From: Bacteroidales bacterium | GTDB taxonomy: Bacteria; Bacteroidota; Bacteroidia; Bacteroidales; GCA-2748055 | DNA length: 64,000 nt | Assembly: GCA_029210585.1 (NCBI GenBank) | Contig: JARGFP010000001.1 | Location: forward strand, 1 to 64,000 | Direction: 5' to 3' | Shown here: positions 1 to 8,698 of the stretch, piece by piece | Position numbering within the stretch: the first letter of the stretch is position 1 | Layout: every line of letters starts with the position of its first letter | Program-made: the position numbers and the translations under genes | The notes under the pieces: model-generated | The model's database searches: none | What the model was told of the DNA's origin: nothing | The model's input: the letters and a program-made list of their open reading frames with translations, nothing else

Positions 1-1273
1 GTTCTTCAAAGGAAGATTCTGCCATATTCAGCACCATGGTTGCGTGGTTTTTCAAAGCCTCTTTATGTGAAGAATTTTTTGCAATCCTGTCGATGGTAAT
101 CAGTGCTTCCATCAGCCGGATCACAACTGAAGGGTTTCCTTTGGCATACTGACGTATCTGGTTGAATGCGGCATTCAGCATCCCCTCAAAACTTAATACA
201 TCGGCGATTACCCTTAGCTGGCCATCACTGTCCAACCGGTATTTTGAAGGAAATGCCACGCTGGTCAGGTAACACAACGAGGTAGTCAGGTTATCGATAC
301 AGGCAATGGCCGTATAGGGATCATTCACACCCGGAGACAAGGCTCTCGCTGCAATCTCAACCATTTGGTTGATCGTATGCTCGGCATCCTGCTGGTGTGT
401 CCTGGTCCTTCCGACAATGAACTGGGATAGCACTCTTTTGAAGTCCTCTTCTTCCAATGTCGTATTGGTACTCACTACTCCAATGTCCATATTTTCTACC
501 AGGTAATCTCCGGGGCGGTACTTCAACTCGATCAGTATTTCTTTTTCCTTTGCAAAATTAATCAGGGCGTTATTGTCGATATACTGCAGGTAACCACTTT
601 TCCCTGATCTCAACGTTTGACTGAATTCATAGGAGGATTTTGCTGTTTCCACATCCGGACTTTCAGTTTCAGCAGGTTCTTCCCCAATGAAATCGGGGAA
701 CAGTATTTTCAGATTCGTGGAAAGTGTTGTAGATATGTCGGATATCACATGATCTGCCTGGATACTCACTGCAATATGATGGATAAAAACAATCAGCAGG
801 ATAATATTTGCAACTGCTGCGAGCAATGCCAGGAGTACTGACAGCGCAGGAATGAAGATCACCTGGTCGGTTTCCCTGATGGCGTTCAAAATCAGCAGGC
901 AATAAATGTAGGTCGAGACATATGATCCCAGGACCACCTGGTTCAATCTTTCATACATAAAATTCCTGATCAGTCGTGGTCCGAACTGCGATGATGCAAG
1001 TGTAAGTGCCACCAGCGTAATGGAGAATACCGTTCCGGCCACCCCGATCATTGCACCTGCAACGGTGGTTAGGATGCTCCTTGCTGAATCGATACTCCCG
1101 ATGAACAGGTATCTTCCGATCCCCTCCCTTGACACACTGATCTGGCTGTCGAGCCAGACAGAAAAAAACGCAATTGCGATGGTTCCTGTCATAATCAGTG
1201 CAGGTACAAACCAGAACGTGGATTTCAGCTCGTTCCAGAAAAAAATTAGTTTTTTAATTGGTATGAAATTCAT
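1..1273 (-). CDS. DUF2254 family membrane protein (3' end outside window)
   Basis: The reverse strand is open from an ATG at 1273 to the left edge, giving 424 residues; the C-terminus is missing, probably only a short piece since the family is usually about 430-450 residues. Four hydrophobic helices lie at roughly residues 20-42, 68-95, 115-135 and 140-170, followed by a soluble half. The segments SSQFGPRLIRNFM after helix 2 and ALSPGVNDPYTAI in the soluble half are typical of DUF2254 inner-membrane proteins. Function of the family is not established. It follows the OmpA-lipoprotein gene on the same strand after about 90 bases and may be read with it. Confidence 0.85.
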   Translation of the reverse strand, partial: MNFIPIKKLIFFWNELKSTFWFVPALIMTGTIAIAFFSVWLDSQISVSREGIGRYLFIGSIDSARSILTTVAGAMIGVAGTVFSITLVALTLASSQFGPRLIRNFMYERLNQVVLGSYVSTYIYCLLILNAIRETDQVIFIPALSVLLALLAAVANIILLIVFIHHIAVSIQADHVISDISTTLSTNLKILFPDFIGEEPAETESPDVETAKSSYEFSQTLRSGKSGYLQYIDNNALINFAKEKEILIELKYRPGDYLVENMDIGVVSTNTTLEEEDFKRVLSQFIVGRTRTHQQDAEHTINQMVEIAARALSPGVNDPYTAIACIDNLTTSLCYLTSVAFPSKYRLDSDGQLRVIADVLSFEGMLNAAFNQIRQYAKGNPSVVIRLMEALITIDRIAKNSSHKEALKNHATMVLNMAESSFEE

Positions 1274-1365
1274 TTTCTATCAGGTAAGAAAGAAATAATG
1301 AATTACTTCAGTCGTGTAAACGATGTATGCTCAAATGTTTTTTGGGGTTGCAGCATGCTTACATC

Positions 1366-3231
1366 TCAAAATCTGAAAATGATCTCCACTCTCCGGTCCA
1401 TTGGTTCAGTGCCCGGTGATGCGAATTTTTCCCCGTGATTCTGCCTGAATATTTTCAATGGATCGATTCCTTTACCTATCAATTTATCGGTTAAAACATC
1501 CAGTCTTTGCGCTGATATGTAATGATTAGCATCCTCTGTACCGGATGCGTCCGAGAAAGCTGACAGGTATACGGTATGCACTTCTGAAAGTGGCAGAAGA
1601 TCCAGCTTACTTTCAAATTCTTCCATGTTATTTCCAGTCAGCGAGCTGCTCTCATAATATACTACAAATGAAACCTCCTCTCTTTGATCTACAACATTTC
1701 CAACATCTCCAACCATACCGGTAATTTCTTCCTCCAGGAAATTTATTGAATCCGTTTTTCTTTTCAGGATCCTTTCGTAATCTGACCTCAACGTATCCAT
1801 CCTTCTCAAATATACTGCATTTGCAACTGTATCCCGGGCCGCACTGTCATGCTCAGCCTGTAACCGCTTCAGTTGTTGTTTCAAATCGGTTTTTTCTTTC
1901 TCATGTTGTTGTATAGAATCCCGCAGGTTTTTGACTTCCTCATAGTGTTTTAACTGGAGGGTCACAAGCGAAACAGGATAAGTAAGACTGTCGGTGTCCG
2001 GAGGCGGCTCATTGCTGCCTGTTGCCGGGATGTTAAAGGTTTCCCGCACCTGGCCGGTCATATCTGTTGTATCCCCAGCCATATCCAAAGTATCCCTCCT
2101 GTTTTCCTGCAGTTCTGTAACAGGGTATGGTCCTTGAAATGTCCCTCTAAATTCATTGTTTGGGCTTTCATTCACACGCAGCACAGATTGTTCATTTATC
2201 TCTTTTTTTGGCAATTTCATTTCGGATTCCATCTTTTTAAGCAGCACGCTGTTTTCCTGTCCCTGCTGCTGAATGTTCCTTAAACTGGTCTCCAGCCCGC
2301 TGGTCAGGGCACGAATGGATGCAGTTACTTCCCTGGCTGGCATGACCAGTTCGCCGGGGGTTGGTCTCCTGGTCACCTGTCTGCCGGGGACGCTGGGCTG
2401 CAGGCTGTCGGGACCTGTGGACGGAAGGCTGCCGTGGGCTGTAGTATCAGCTGTGGAATCCGAACCAACTTTAAAAGACGAACTGTCGGGCAGATCCTGC
2501 ATTTCCCGGACATCCCCTCCTCCGATCCATTCCAGTGAAGCCAATCCGCTTCGGGGCTCTGCCTGCCGCAGTGAATCCATTGTGCTGATCAACGTTTTCA
2601 GGAGACGGATGATGGTATCCTGGCCTGCAATAATTTCCCGACCCGCTGTGGGAGTATTTTCCTGTGACGCGGAAGTAGTTATTTCCTTACCCTCTGATGT
2701 CGTTATTTCCTCACCTTCTCGAGTTGTGGTTTCCTGGTCCCCTGTAGTTGTGGTTTCCTGGTCCCCTGTAGCTGCGATTTCCACGGCCCCTGTTCCTGTT
2801 GTATCAATTTTTGATACGATGGTTTCGTTTACCATCGAATCTTTAGCCTGCTTTGATTCTGAATGAACAGTTGTATCAGCAAACTGAACTTCACCAACAC
2901 CTGCAACAGGCTTACCTCCAGGTGTGCCTATTTCTGAACCAGTTGTATCTATCAGCGGCGATGTCAACTCCTGAGTAAGTGGTTGGTCTGCCCTGGCTGT
3001 ATCGGTAATGTGAACCGTGCTGACTGAATCCGCCTTGACTGTTCCAGGCGTCAGAAACGTGCTGACTGAATCCGTCTTGACTGTTCCAGGCGTCAGAAAC
3101 GTACTTTCTGAATCCACCTGGTTTGGCTGAAATAAATAGACACCCAAAGACTTTTCCACCCGGCAAGCGTGAAAAAGAAGTAAAACCGAACCAAGGATGA
3201 TCAGCTTAATTATTTTTTTATACCCATCCAT
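1366..3231 (-). CDS. Repeat-rich lipoprotein with C-terminal OmpA-like domain
   Basis: 621 residues. The N-terminus is a lipoprotein signal ending in the lipobox LFHAC. Residues about 35-75 contain near-identical 14-residue repeats (STFLTPGTVK core), and residues about 145-195 contain degenerate 8-residue repeats rich in Thr/Glu (GDQETTT, EGEEITT). A predicted coiled coil follows (about 430-500). The last about 110 residues resemble an OmpA/MotB peptidoglycan-binding domain, with SAQRLDVLTDKLIGKGID and a closing RRVEIIF. Inferred role: an outer-membrane lipoprotein with a flexible linker holding a peptidoglycan-binding module. Its start overlaps the end of the upstream gene by 22 bases, so the two are probably translationally coupled. 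Confidence 0.8.
   Translation of the reverse strand: MDGYKKIIKLIILGSVLLLFHACRVEKSLGVYLFQPNQVDSESTFLTPGTVKTDSVSTFLTPGTVKADSVSTVHITDTARADQPLTQELTSPLIDTTGSEIGTPGGKPVAGVGEVQFADTTVHSESKQAKDSMVNETIVSKIDTTGTGAVEIAATGDQETTTTGDQETTTREGEEITTSEGKEITTSASQENTPTAGREIIAGQDTIIRLLKTLISTMDSLRQAEPRSGLASLEWIGGGDVREMQDLPDSSSFKVGSDSTADTTAHGSLPSTGPDSLQPSVPGRQVTRRPTPGELVMPAREVTASIRALTSGLETSLRNIQQQGQENSVLLKKMESEMKLPKKEINEQSVLRVNESPNNEFRGTFQGPYPVTELQENRRDTLDMAGDTTDMTGQVRETFNIPATGSNEPPPDTDSLTYPVSLVTLQLKHYEEVKNLRDSIQQHEKEKTDLKQQLKRLQAEHDSAARDTVANAVYLRRMDTLRSDYERILKRKTDSINFLEEEITGMVGDVGNVVDQREEVSFVVYYESSSLTGNNMEEFESKLDLLPLSEVHTVYLSAFSDASGTEDANHYISAQRLDVLTDKLIGKGIDPLKIFRQNHGEKFASPGTEPMDRRVEIIFRF
2729..2776 (-). repeat. 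24-bp tandem repeats coding for 8-residue units
   Basis: Two nearly exact 24-base units with core GTGGTTTCCTGGTCCCCTG lie here, with more degenerate units on the left (to about 2655). They encode the Thr/Glu-rich 8-residue repeats (GDQETTT) of the OmpA-type lipoprotein. Unit number could vary between strains. Confidence 0.75.
3017..3115 (-). repeat. 42-bp tandem repeats in the lipoprotein gene
   Basis: Units at 3017-3058 and 3059-3100 differ at one base; a partial third follows from 3101. Each encodes a 14-residue unit in frame, so loss or gain keeps the frame. They lie near the N-terminus of the OmpA-type lipoprotein. Confidence 0.88.
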
Positions 3232-4373
3232 ACATTTAGTTCCAGCGACAATCCGGCAGTGGGAAGCAGACTTAAACCACTAAAATCCTGTATCCCCTGT
3301 TCTGCCAGTACCAGCGCACCCACATTAAATCTTACTACCTTGAAAATTCTGAATCCCAATCCTGCATATACCGGCAACCCTATTCCGGGAGTGATATACT
3401 CATTGCCATTGGCATCGGTCACCGGCTCAATCAGTACGCCCATGGAATAGCCAAACGAATCAAACAGTCTTGCCCTTGAAAACAGCGAACTGCGGTTTGA
3501 AAAAGGCAGTGTAATTCCAAGTCCGGGTGTAAAGTCGATGTTGCTGACAGATGTATTGTTAATATCAACACTTTTACTCCATGCATACATCCCTGCGTTT
3601 ACAGGCAGCGTAAAGATATCCTTGTCAGTGCCGACCGATTGAATATCAATCTTCCTGTGAAGCTGCACCAGGTCAGAGTTTATGTATGGTTCAATCTCGG
3701 ACATGACCAGGTTTGCCAGTGAATTGACGCGCTCCGTAATCATTTCGTCAGCAATTGAATCTTGTTCGCTGATCTGCTTTTTCTTTAGAAAATTACGGAA
3801 TTTAAAATCAGCATAACGCTCCAGTTCCTCAACCACTAAATTGCTGATTACCGGCTGATCAATTGCATTTTTTGACCGGTAATATTCCAGTGCATCATTC
3901 ACCAGTTCACAAATATCCCTGTGCACATGTTTAGGTTGGCTTACTTCGACCCTGTTACCGCTGTAGGAAATATTATTCCGCAGATAATAGACGATCCGTT
4001 CCCTGAGGCTTTCTTTCAGCATCTCCTTCTGTATCGGAGACATTTCCGTGTAGGTCTTTACCTGGAAATCGTACTTGCTGCTGGATACCAGGGTACCGGG
4101 AACAACAATCTCAAAAATCTCAGAATCATTTCTTTTATCCCGGTTCCATGTATAATCGAACGCAGACCTGGAAGCATTTTCATTGAAGATCAATACCTCA
4201 ACAAACTCAACCTCTTTGTATATCTTCCCCTGGATGATAAATGGCTGATCAAATGGTATGGTCGGGCTGTTGGTAAAGGATGATGATTCAAAATCAACAT
4301 TTACAATCCGTTCCTGACCATAGGAGGAAGTAAGGCAAAACAACAGCCCCAGTAAGCACGAGAGATTCTTCAT
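3210..4373 (-). CDS. Exported protein of unknown function
   Basis: 387 residues from the ATG at 4373, chosen because MKNLSCLLGLLFCLTSSYGQ is a standard signal peptide; an ATG four codons upstream (4385) is also possible. After the signal, residues about 25-105 look like a beta-rich, Ig-like region. A charged helical middle (about 110-230) follows, and the last about 120 residues are rich in alternating Gly/aromatic/hydrophobic residues (PGLGITLPF, GIGLPVYAGLGF), suggesting an outer-membrane strand domain. No family was recognised. It lies between the patatin gene (19-base gap) and the OmpA-type lipoprotein (22-base overlap), so an envelope role is likely. Confidence 0.7.
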   Translation of the reverse strand: MKNLSCLLGLLFCLTSSYGQERIVNVDFESSSFTNSPTIPFDQPFIIQGKIYKEVEFVEVLIFNENASRSAFDYTWNRDKRNDSEIFEIVVPGTLVSSSKYDFQVKTYTEMSPIQKEMLKESLRERIVYYLRNNISYSGNRVEVSQPKHVHRDICELVNDALEYYRSKNAIDQPVISNLVVEELERYADFKFRNFLKKKQISEQDSIADEMITERVNSLANLVMSEIEPYINSDLVQLHRKIDIQSVGTDKDIFTLPVNAGMYAWSKSVDINNTSVSNIDFTPGLGITLPFSNRSSLFSRARLFDSFGYSMGVLIEPVTDANGNEYITPGIGLPVYAGLGFRIFKVVRFNVGALVLAEQGIQDFSGLSLLPTAGLSLELNVWMGIKK

Positions 4374-4392
4374 ATATCTACACATTTAATGT

Positions 4393-5166
4393 TCATTTCT
4401 TCTCAAAAACCTTCTTTAGCTGCTTTTTTGCATCCTCATATCCTTTCTCCATCAATGCTTTTACCTGGTCCATGCTCGAACGGTTAAATTCCGAAAGGTC
4501 AGGGGTTATTAGGATATCGGCATTTTTTGTTTGCAATTCTGCTGCTGCCTGCATGGTGTAACGAAAGCTGTTCATAATCACATCAAGGATATTCTCCGGA
4601 TGCCCATAGTTGTGTTTTGCATTGAGATCCACTCCAACCAGTTTTTTGGCACCCAGCTCCTTTAATGCTTCAACCGGCACACCTTCAACAACGCCACCGT
4701 CCACAAGGATCATGTCGTCCATTTCCACTGGTATAAAGATCCCGGGGATGCAAGTACTTGCCATGACAGCCTTTGCCACTGGCCCTTTTTTCAGGACAAC
4801 CCTTTTGCCATTGTTAACATCTGTGGCAACCATGGCCAGGGGGATGTCAGCATCTTCAATATTCCTGTCGCCGATATGCTTTACAACCAGGTTTCCAAGT
4901 TTTTCATTTGAAAGCAATGCAAAACGGGAAAGTGAGATACCTGTCAGATCCAACCATCTCAGTTCTGATGCGATCTCCCGGATCTCCTTCCAATCCTTGC
5001 CAAATGCCACAAATGCAGCCACAAATGCACCTATACTTGTTCCTGAAACGTGTGTAATCTCCAGGTCATACTCTTTGATCACCTGCAATACACCTACGTG
5101 CGCAGCTCCCAGTACGGCTCCTCCACCAAGCGCCAGTCCGATTTTTTTTTCCTTTTCGGCATTCAT
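4393..5166 (-). CDS. Patatin-like phospholipase
   Basis: 257 residues. The glycine-rich oxyanion loop GGGAVLGAAHVGVL (residues about 13-26), the nucleophile elbow GTSIG, and the catalytic-dyad aspartate motif DGGVVEGVP are all present, so the Ser-Asp dyad appears intact. The family consists of bacterial lipid acyl hydrolases (RssA/YchK-like). There is no signal peptide, so it probably acts in the cytoplasm or at the inner membrane face. It is the first gene of a three-gene unit with an exported protein and an OmpA-type lipoprotein, suggesting a link to envelope lipids; the substrate cannot be read from sequence. Confidence 0.88.
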   Translation of the reverse strand: MNAEKEKKIGLALGGGAVLGAAHVGVLQVIKEYDLEITHVSGTSIGAFVAAFVAFGKDWKEIREIASELRWLDLTGISLSRFALLSNEKLGNLVVKHIGDRNIEDADIPLAMVATDVNNGKRVVLKKGPVAKAVMASTCIPGIFIPVEMDDMILVDGGVVEGVPVEALKELGAKKLVGVDLNAKHNYGHPENILDVIMNSFRYTMQAAAELQTKNADILITPDLSEFNRSSMDQVKALMEKGYEDAKKQLKKVFEKK

Positions 5167-5257
5167 GCATTTATTGATTTCAGAACAATAATTTTCAGGA
5201 ATAGCTTTTTTTCGTATTGATTCGCCGGGGCCTTGAAGAACCTGTTCCTGCCAGGGT

Positions 5258-5659
5258 TTAGTTATGATCGAATGTGGTCATGGAAATTACAACCCCTTGC
5301 GGGTAGGAGGCATCCCCATTGGTCTCTGCAGTGATCAGGATTTCATTGAACTGAAAGGGTGACAATGTCTGCAATTCAGCTCTTTTTGCATTTTTCGATC
5401 TCAGCTGACCCACATTCTTGTAGCCGTCATACGTATCCACCCAAACGACATAATAGGAAGCCGGAGGATTCAGCCTGTCGGGGCTGGCAATGTGTTTGGC
5501 CTTGACAGAGATTTTATAATTCTCGTTTTTATCTTCCTTTACTTTGAGGTCGATTTCAGCTGCGGGAATAACTTCAGAAACCGGAAATTTTCCGGTGGTG
5601 GCACAGGAAGTAGCCAGCAGGAACAGTAATGCTCCTAAAAAATAATTTGTTTTCGTCAT
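5258..5659 (-). CDS. Small lipoprotein of unknown function
   Basis: 133 residues starting with a lipoprotein signal that ends in LLATSCATTG. The mature part is about 115 residues, mostly predicted beta strand (YYVVWVDTYDGYKNVG, FNEILITAE), compatible with one small beta-sandwich. No known domain was recognised. It lies 91 bases upstream of the patatin gene on the same strand and may begin the same transcript. The upstream region is AT-rich, with a poor -7 match near 5683-5690 on the reverse strand. Confidence 0.7.
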   Translation of the reverse strand: MTKTNYFLGALLFLLATSCATTGKFPVSEVIPAAEIDLKVKEDKNENYKISVKAKHIASPDRLNPPASYYVVWVDTYDGYKNVGQLRSKNAKRAELQTLSPFQFNEILITAETNGDASYPQGVVISMTTFDHN

Positions 5660-5853
5660 CGTATAGAATTTTTACTAAATATACAAAAATTAATGCACAA
5701 TTAAAAGCCAGAAAAAATCAAAAAAAACCAGATACAACATGATATTGAAAGAAAGTAATCCTTGTCTGCCAAGACTATTCAGGCACTTTAGGATGGTTAC
5801 TTTCCAATCTTTTCCTATTTTTAATCTTTCAGAAAAACCAAACCAACCAAAAA

Positions 5854-7008
5854 ATGGCAGCAAGAAAAATCAATATGGGAATGGTCGGGGGTGGTCCCGG
5901 TTCCTTTATCGGCATTATTCACTTCAACGGCGCAGTGCTCGACGGCCAGGTTCAGCTCGTCTGCGGTGCATTCAGTTCCGATCCGGAAAAATCACAGGCA
6001 ACGGGCAAAAGTTATTATTTGCCGGAAGAACGCATCTACGGCTCGTACCAGGAAATGATCGAAAGAGAGCGGAAACTTCCTGAAGGTGAGCGGATGGACT
6101 TCCTCTGCATCGCCACACCGAACCATGTACATTTCGGACCTGCAAAGATGGCGCTGGAGCATGGTTTCCATGTGGTAAGTGACAAGCCACTGACCTTCAC
6201 CACTTCAGAGGCACAGGAACTGGTGAACCTGGTGGAAAAGACGGGGCTGATCTTTGCTGTTACGCATGCCTACACGGGCTACCCTCTGGTTAAGGAAGCC
6301 CGTGAAATGATCAGAAACGGGGAACTGGGCAAAATCAGGAAAGTGGTTTCTGAATACCCGCAGGGATGGCTCTCCGATCCAATTGAACGGGAACACCAGA
6401 CTCAGGCCATCTGGCGGACAGATCCCCGGCGATCGGGTAAATCAGGTTGCATGGGTGATATTGGAACACATGCACTGAACCTGGCTGAATATGTTACCGG
6501 ACTGAAAGTAAAGGAATTGTGTGCGGACCTCTCCACCATGGTGGAAGGAAGGCCGTTGGATGACGACGGCAATGTGCTGGTACGATATGATAACGGGGCA
6601 CGGGGGATTATTTATGCCAGCCAGGTCTCTGCGGGCGAGGAGAACGGGTTGAGGATCAGGGTCTATGGAGAAAAAGGAGGCATTGAATGGGTCCAGGCAG
6701 AACCCAACCGGATGGAGGTCAAATGGCCCGACCGCCCCATGGAGGTAAAAAAACCCGGAAACGGTTATCTCAGTGCACTCGCCCAATACAATACCAGGAT
6801 GCCGGCCGGACACCCGGAAGGGCTGATCGAGGCTTTTGCCAATATCTACAGGAACGTTGCCACCTGCATCCAGTGCAGGATTGAAGGAACAGAACCCCCT
6901 GGAGAGGCGCTTGATTTCCCGGATGTATACGATGGGCTCAGGGGGATGCAGTTCATCGATAAACTGATCGAATCGAGCGGTTCGGACCGGAAGTGGGTGG
7001 CATTTTAA
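5854..7008 (+). CDS. Gfo/Idh/MocA family oxidoreductase
   Basis: 384 residues. The N-terminal Rossmann fold carries the nucleotide-binding turn GMVGGGPGSFIG at residues 8-19, and the family motif region DFLCIATPNHVH followed by SDKPLTF supplies the conserved lysine of the EKP-like motif. Members oxidise or isomerise sugars, inositols or related polyols using NAD(P). The C-terminal half matches the usual beta-sheet substrate domain, and the length is normal. It is transcribed away from the small lipoprotein gene, and the sugar phosphate isomerase/epimerase at 10800 is a frequent functional partner of this family. The exact substrate is unknown. Confidence 0.9.
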   Translation: MAARKINMGMVGGGPGSFIGIIHFNGAVLDGQVQLVCGAFSSDPEKSQATGKSYYLPEERIYGSYQEMIERERKLPEGERMDFLCIATPNHVHFGPAKMALEHGFHVVSDKPLTFTTSEAQELVNLVEKTGLIFAVTHAYTGYPLVKEAREMIRNGELGKIRKVVSEYPQGWLSDPIEREHQTQAIWRTDPRRSGKSGCMGDIGTHALNLAEYVTGLKVKELCADLSTMVEGRPLDDDGNVLVRYDNGARGIIYASQVSAGEENGLRIRVYGEKGGIEWVQAEPNRMEVKWPDRPMEVKKPGNGYLSALAQYNTRMPAGHPEGLIEAFANIYRNVATCIQCRIEGTEPPGEALDFPDVYDGLRGMQFIDKLIESSGSDRKWVAF

Positions 7009-7216
7009 ACGGGAACGCATCTTATTCAAGCATACAGGAATACAACATTTTTACATCATAGTGCTGATTTGTGGCTTTTGTAAAAGTCTGCATTTCTAAC
7101 AGTTGGCAGGGTCAACAGCCTGCTTTGAAGCATGCAGAAGTATTTAGTTCATCCCAAACGTTGCATTTGCTGCCAGAACTACCTATCTTACATAAGAATA
7201 GCAAAAGCCTGTCTGA

Positions 7217-8566
7217 ATGAGTCGTCAATTGTATCTGCTGATAGTGGTGGTGATTATGGGATCTGTTGCCTGTAACCAGCCGCGCACTAAAAATGCGGAT
7301 GTAAAAAAAACGGCTGATCAATCCACAATGGCATTCGAAGATATCCGGACGATCACGTTTACCCTGAATAAGCTGTTGCAAAAAGGGAGGTACTTCAAGT
7401 TTGAAAGCTATTATTCTACCTGCAGCAACCTGTTGCCAGAGAAATACAAAGTGTATTTTGATATTTTCCATTGCGATCTTTTTGGTTATCCTGAGTTGCT
7501 GGAAGAACGGGATCGGATGCTTCTCAGAAGATATTACAACGAGCTCACCGAATCAGAAAAGATCTCATATCACCTCATAAAGATTTCTCACTACCAGAAA
7601 AAATATGAATACAAAAATGCCTACACTGAAGTGTTGAAAATGAGACAGTTCGAGGATCATCTTGACTCATTCATTATAGCTGACCTCCGACAATACCATA
7701 CAAAATTCTTAGCCTTACAACACGTTCCCCCGATGTCGGTGAGGAAGTACATCAATGATTCCGTTCAACTGGAAAAAGTCTGGGCCCATATGTATATTCC
7801 GGTATCCATCAATGGTAATATGGTCAACCTGATTTTCGACACCGGATCGGAAAAATCACTGATCTCAAAAAGTCTTGCAGAAAAATTCGGATTAAAAGTA
7901 ATTGAAACGGAAACGGAAATCACGGGTACAACCGGCGCCAGGGCTGCAACAAATCTTGGCATTGCCGAAAAAGTATTTATCGGAAATACAGTGTATGAGC
8001 ACGTTGTTTTTGAAGTGATCGAAGATTCACTGCTCGGGGTACCTGAATATGATTTTTATTTTGATGGTCTTGTCGGTTTTAATCTACTCTATCCACTTGG
8101 CTCAATAGCGCTTACTGCAGATGGTTTATTGAAGATCAATGCATCTTCCAGCCATGACCAACTCAATAATCTGGCAATCCGTCACTTCAGTAACAGGGTT
8201 TCCATTTCATTCCAGGACAAAACCATTCCTGTGAAATTTGACACAGGTGCATACATGAGCATATTTAACAAACATTTCTATGAATTATACCGTACTGTGT
8301 TATGTGAAACCGGTACGCCTAAATCATTTGAATACGGGGGAATCGGAGGTGGACGAACGGTATTTAACATGATTCTCCTCGACACCATGGCATGCGCTGT
8401 ATACAATGACAGTGTCTTTCTGAAGGACACCAGGATCCATTCTAAATACATTCATGCGGATACTGTGACCTATTTTGGTTTGCTGGGTATGGATTTCGTT
8501 GATCAATTTCATGAAATAACCATGAATTTCAACCCGCATTCCATCCAGTACAAAATCAGAAACTAA
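7217..8566 (+). CDS. Two-lobed retropepsin-like aspartic protease lipoprotein
   Basis: 449 residues with a lipoprotein signal (lipobox GSVAC at about residues 15-19). Two aspartic-protease signatures occur in one chain: FDTGSEKSLI with catalytic Asp at about 208 and FDTGAYMSIF with Asp at about 342. Each is followed by the hydrophobic-hydrophobic-Gly element closing a retropepsin lobe (GLVGFNLL, FGLLGMDFV). Residues 25-190 are helical and may be a TPR-like or prosegment region. Known retropepsin-like bacterial proteins usually have one lobe and dimerise; this chain has the pepsin-like layout. A paralogue with the same layout follows 132 bases downstream. Location is inferred as the periplasmic or outer face of a membrane. 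Confidence 0.82.
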   Translation: MSRQLYLLIVVVIMGSVACNQPRTKNADVKKTADQSTMAFEDIRTITFTLNKLLQKGRYFKFESYYSTCSNLLPEKYKVYFDIFHCDLFGYPELLEERDRMLLRRYYNELTESEKISYHLIKISHYQKKYEYKNAYTEVLKMRQFEDHLDSFIIADLRQYHTKFLALQHVPPMSVRKYINDSVQLEKVWAHMYIPVSINGNMVNLIFDTGSEKSLISKSLAEKFGLKVIETETEITGTTGARAATNLGIAEKVFIGNTVYEHVVFEVIEDSLLGVPEYDFYFDGLVGFNLLYPLGSIALTADGLLKINASSSHDQLNNLAIRHFSNRVSISFQDKTIPVKFDTGAYMSIFNKHFYELYRTVLCETGTPKSFEYGGIGGGRTVFNMILLDTMACAVYNDSVFLKDTRIHSKYIHADTVTYFGLLGMDFVDQFHEITMNFNPHSIQYKIRN

Positions 8567-8698
8567 ACAGTTCAGATGTAGATTGTATGAACAACTTATC
8601 TGAATTTCAACATTATTGCATATCTTCACTTTATCTATTGCAAACAAAAACAGCGAAAACAGATCAGACGCGGACGTACAATAATTCCTGGCAGGTAC

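Noticed and set aside
2273-2866. 197-codon plus-strand ORF inside the OmpA-type lipoprotein
   Set aside because: It is a mirror of the repeat region; Val/Ser-rich repeats are the complement of the coding repeats.
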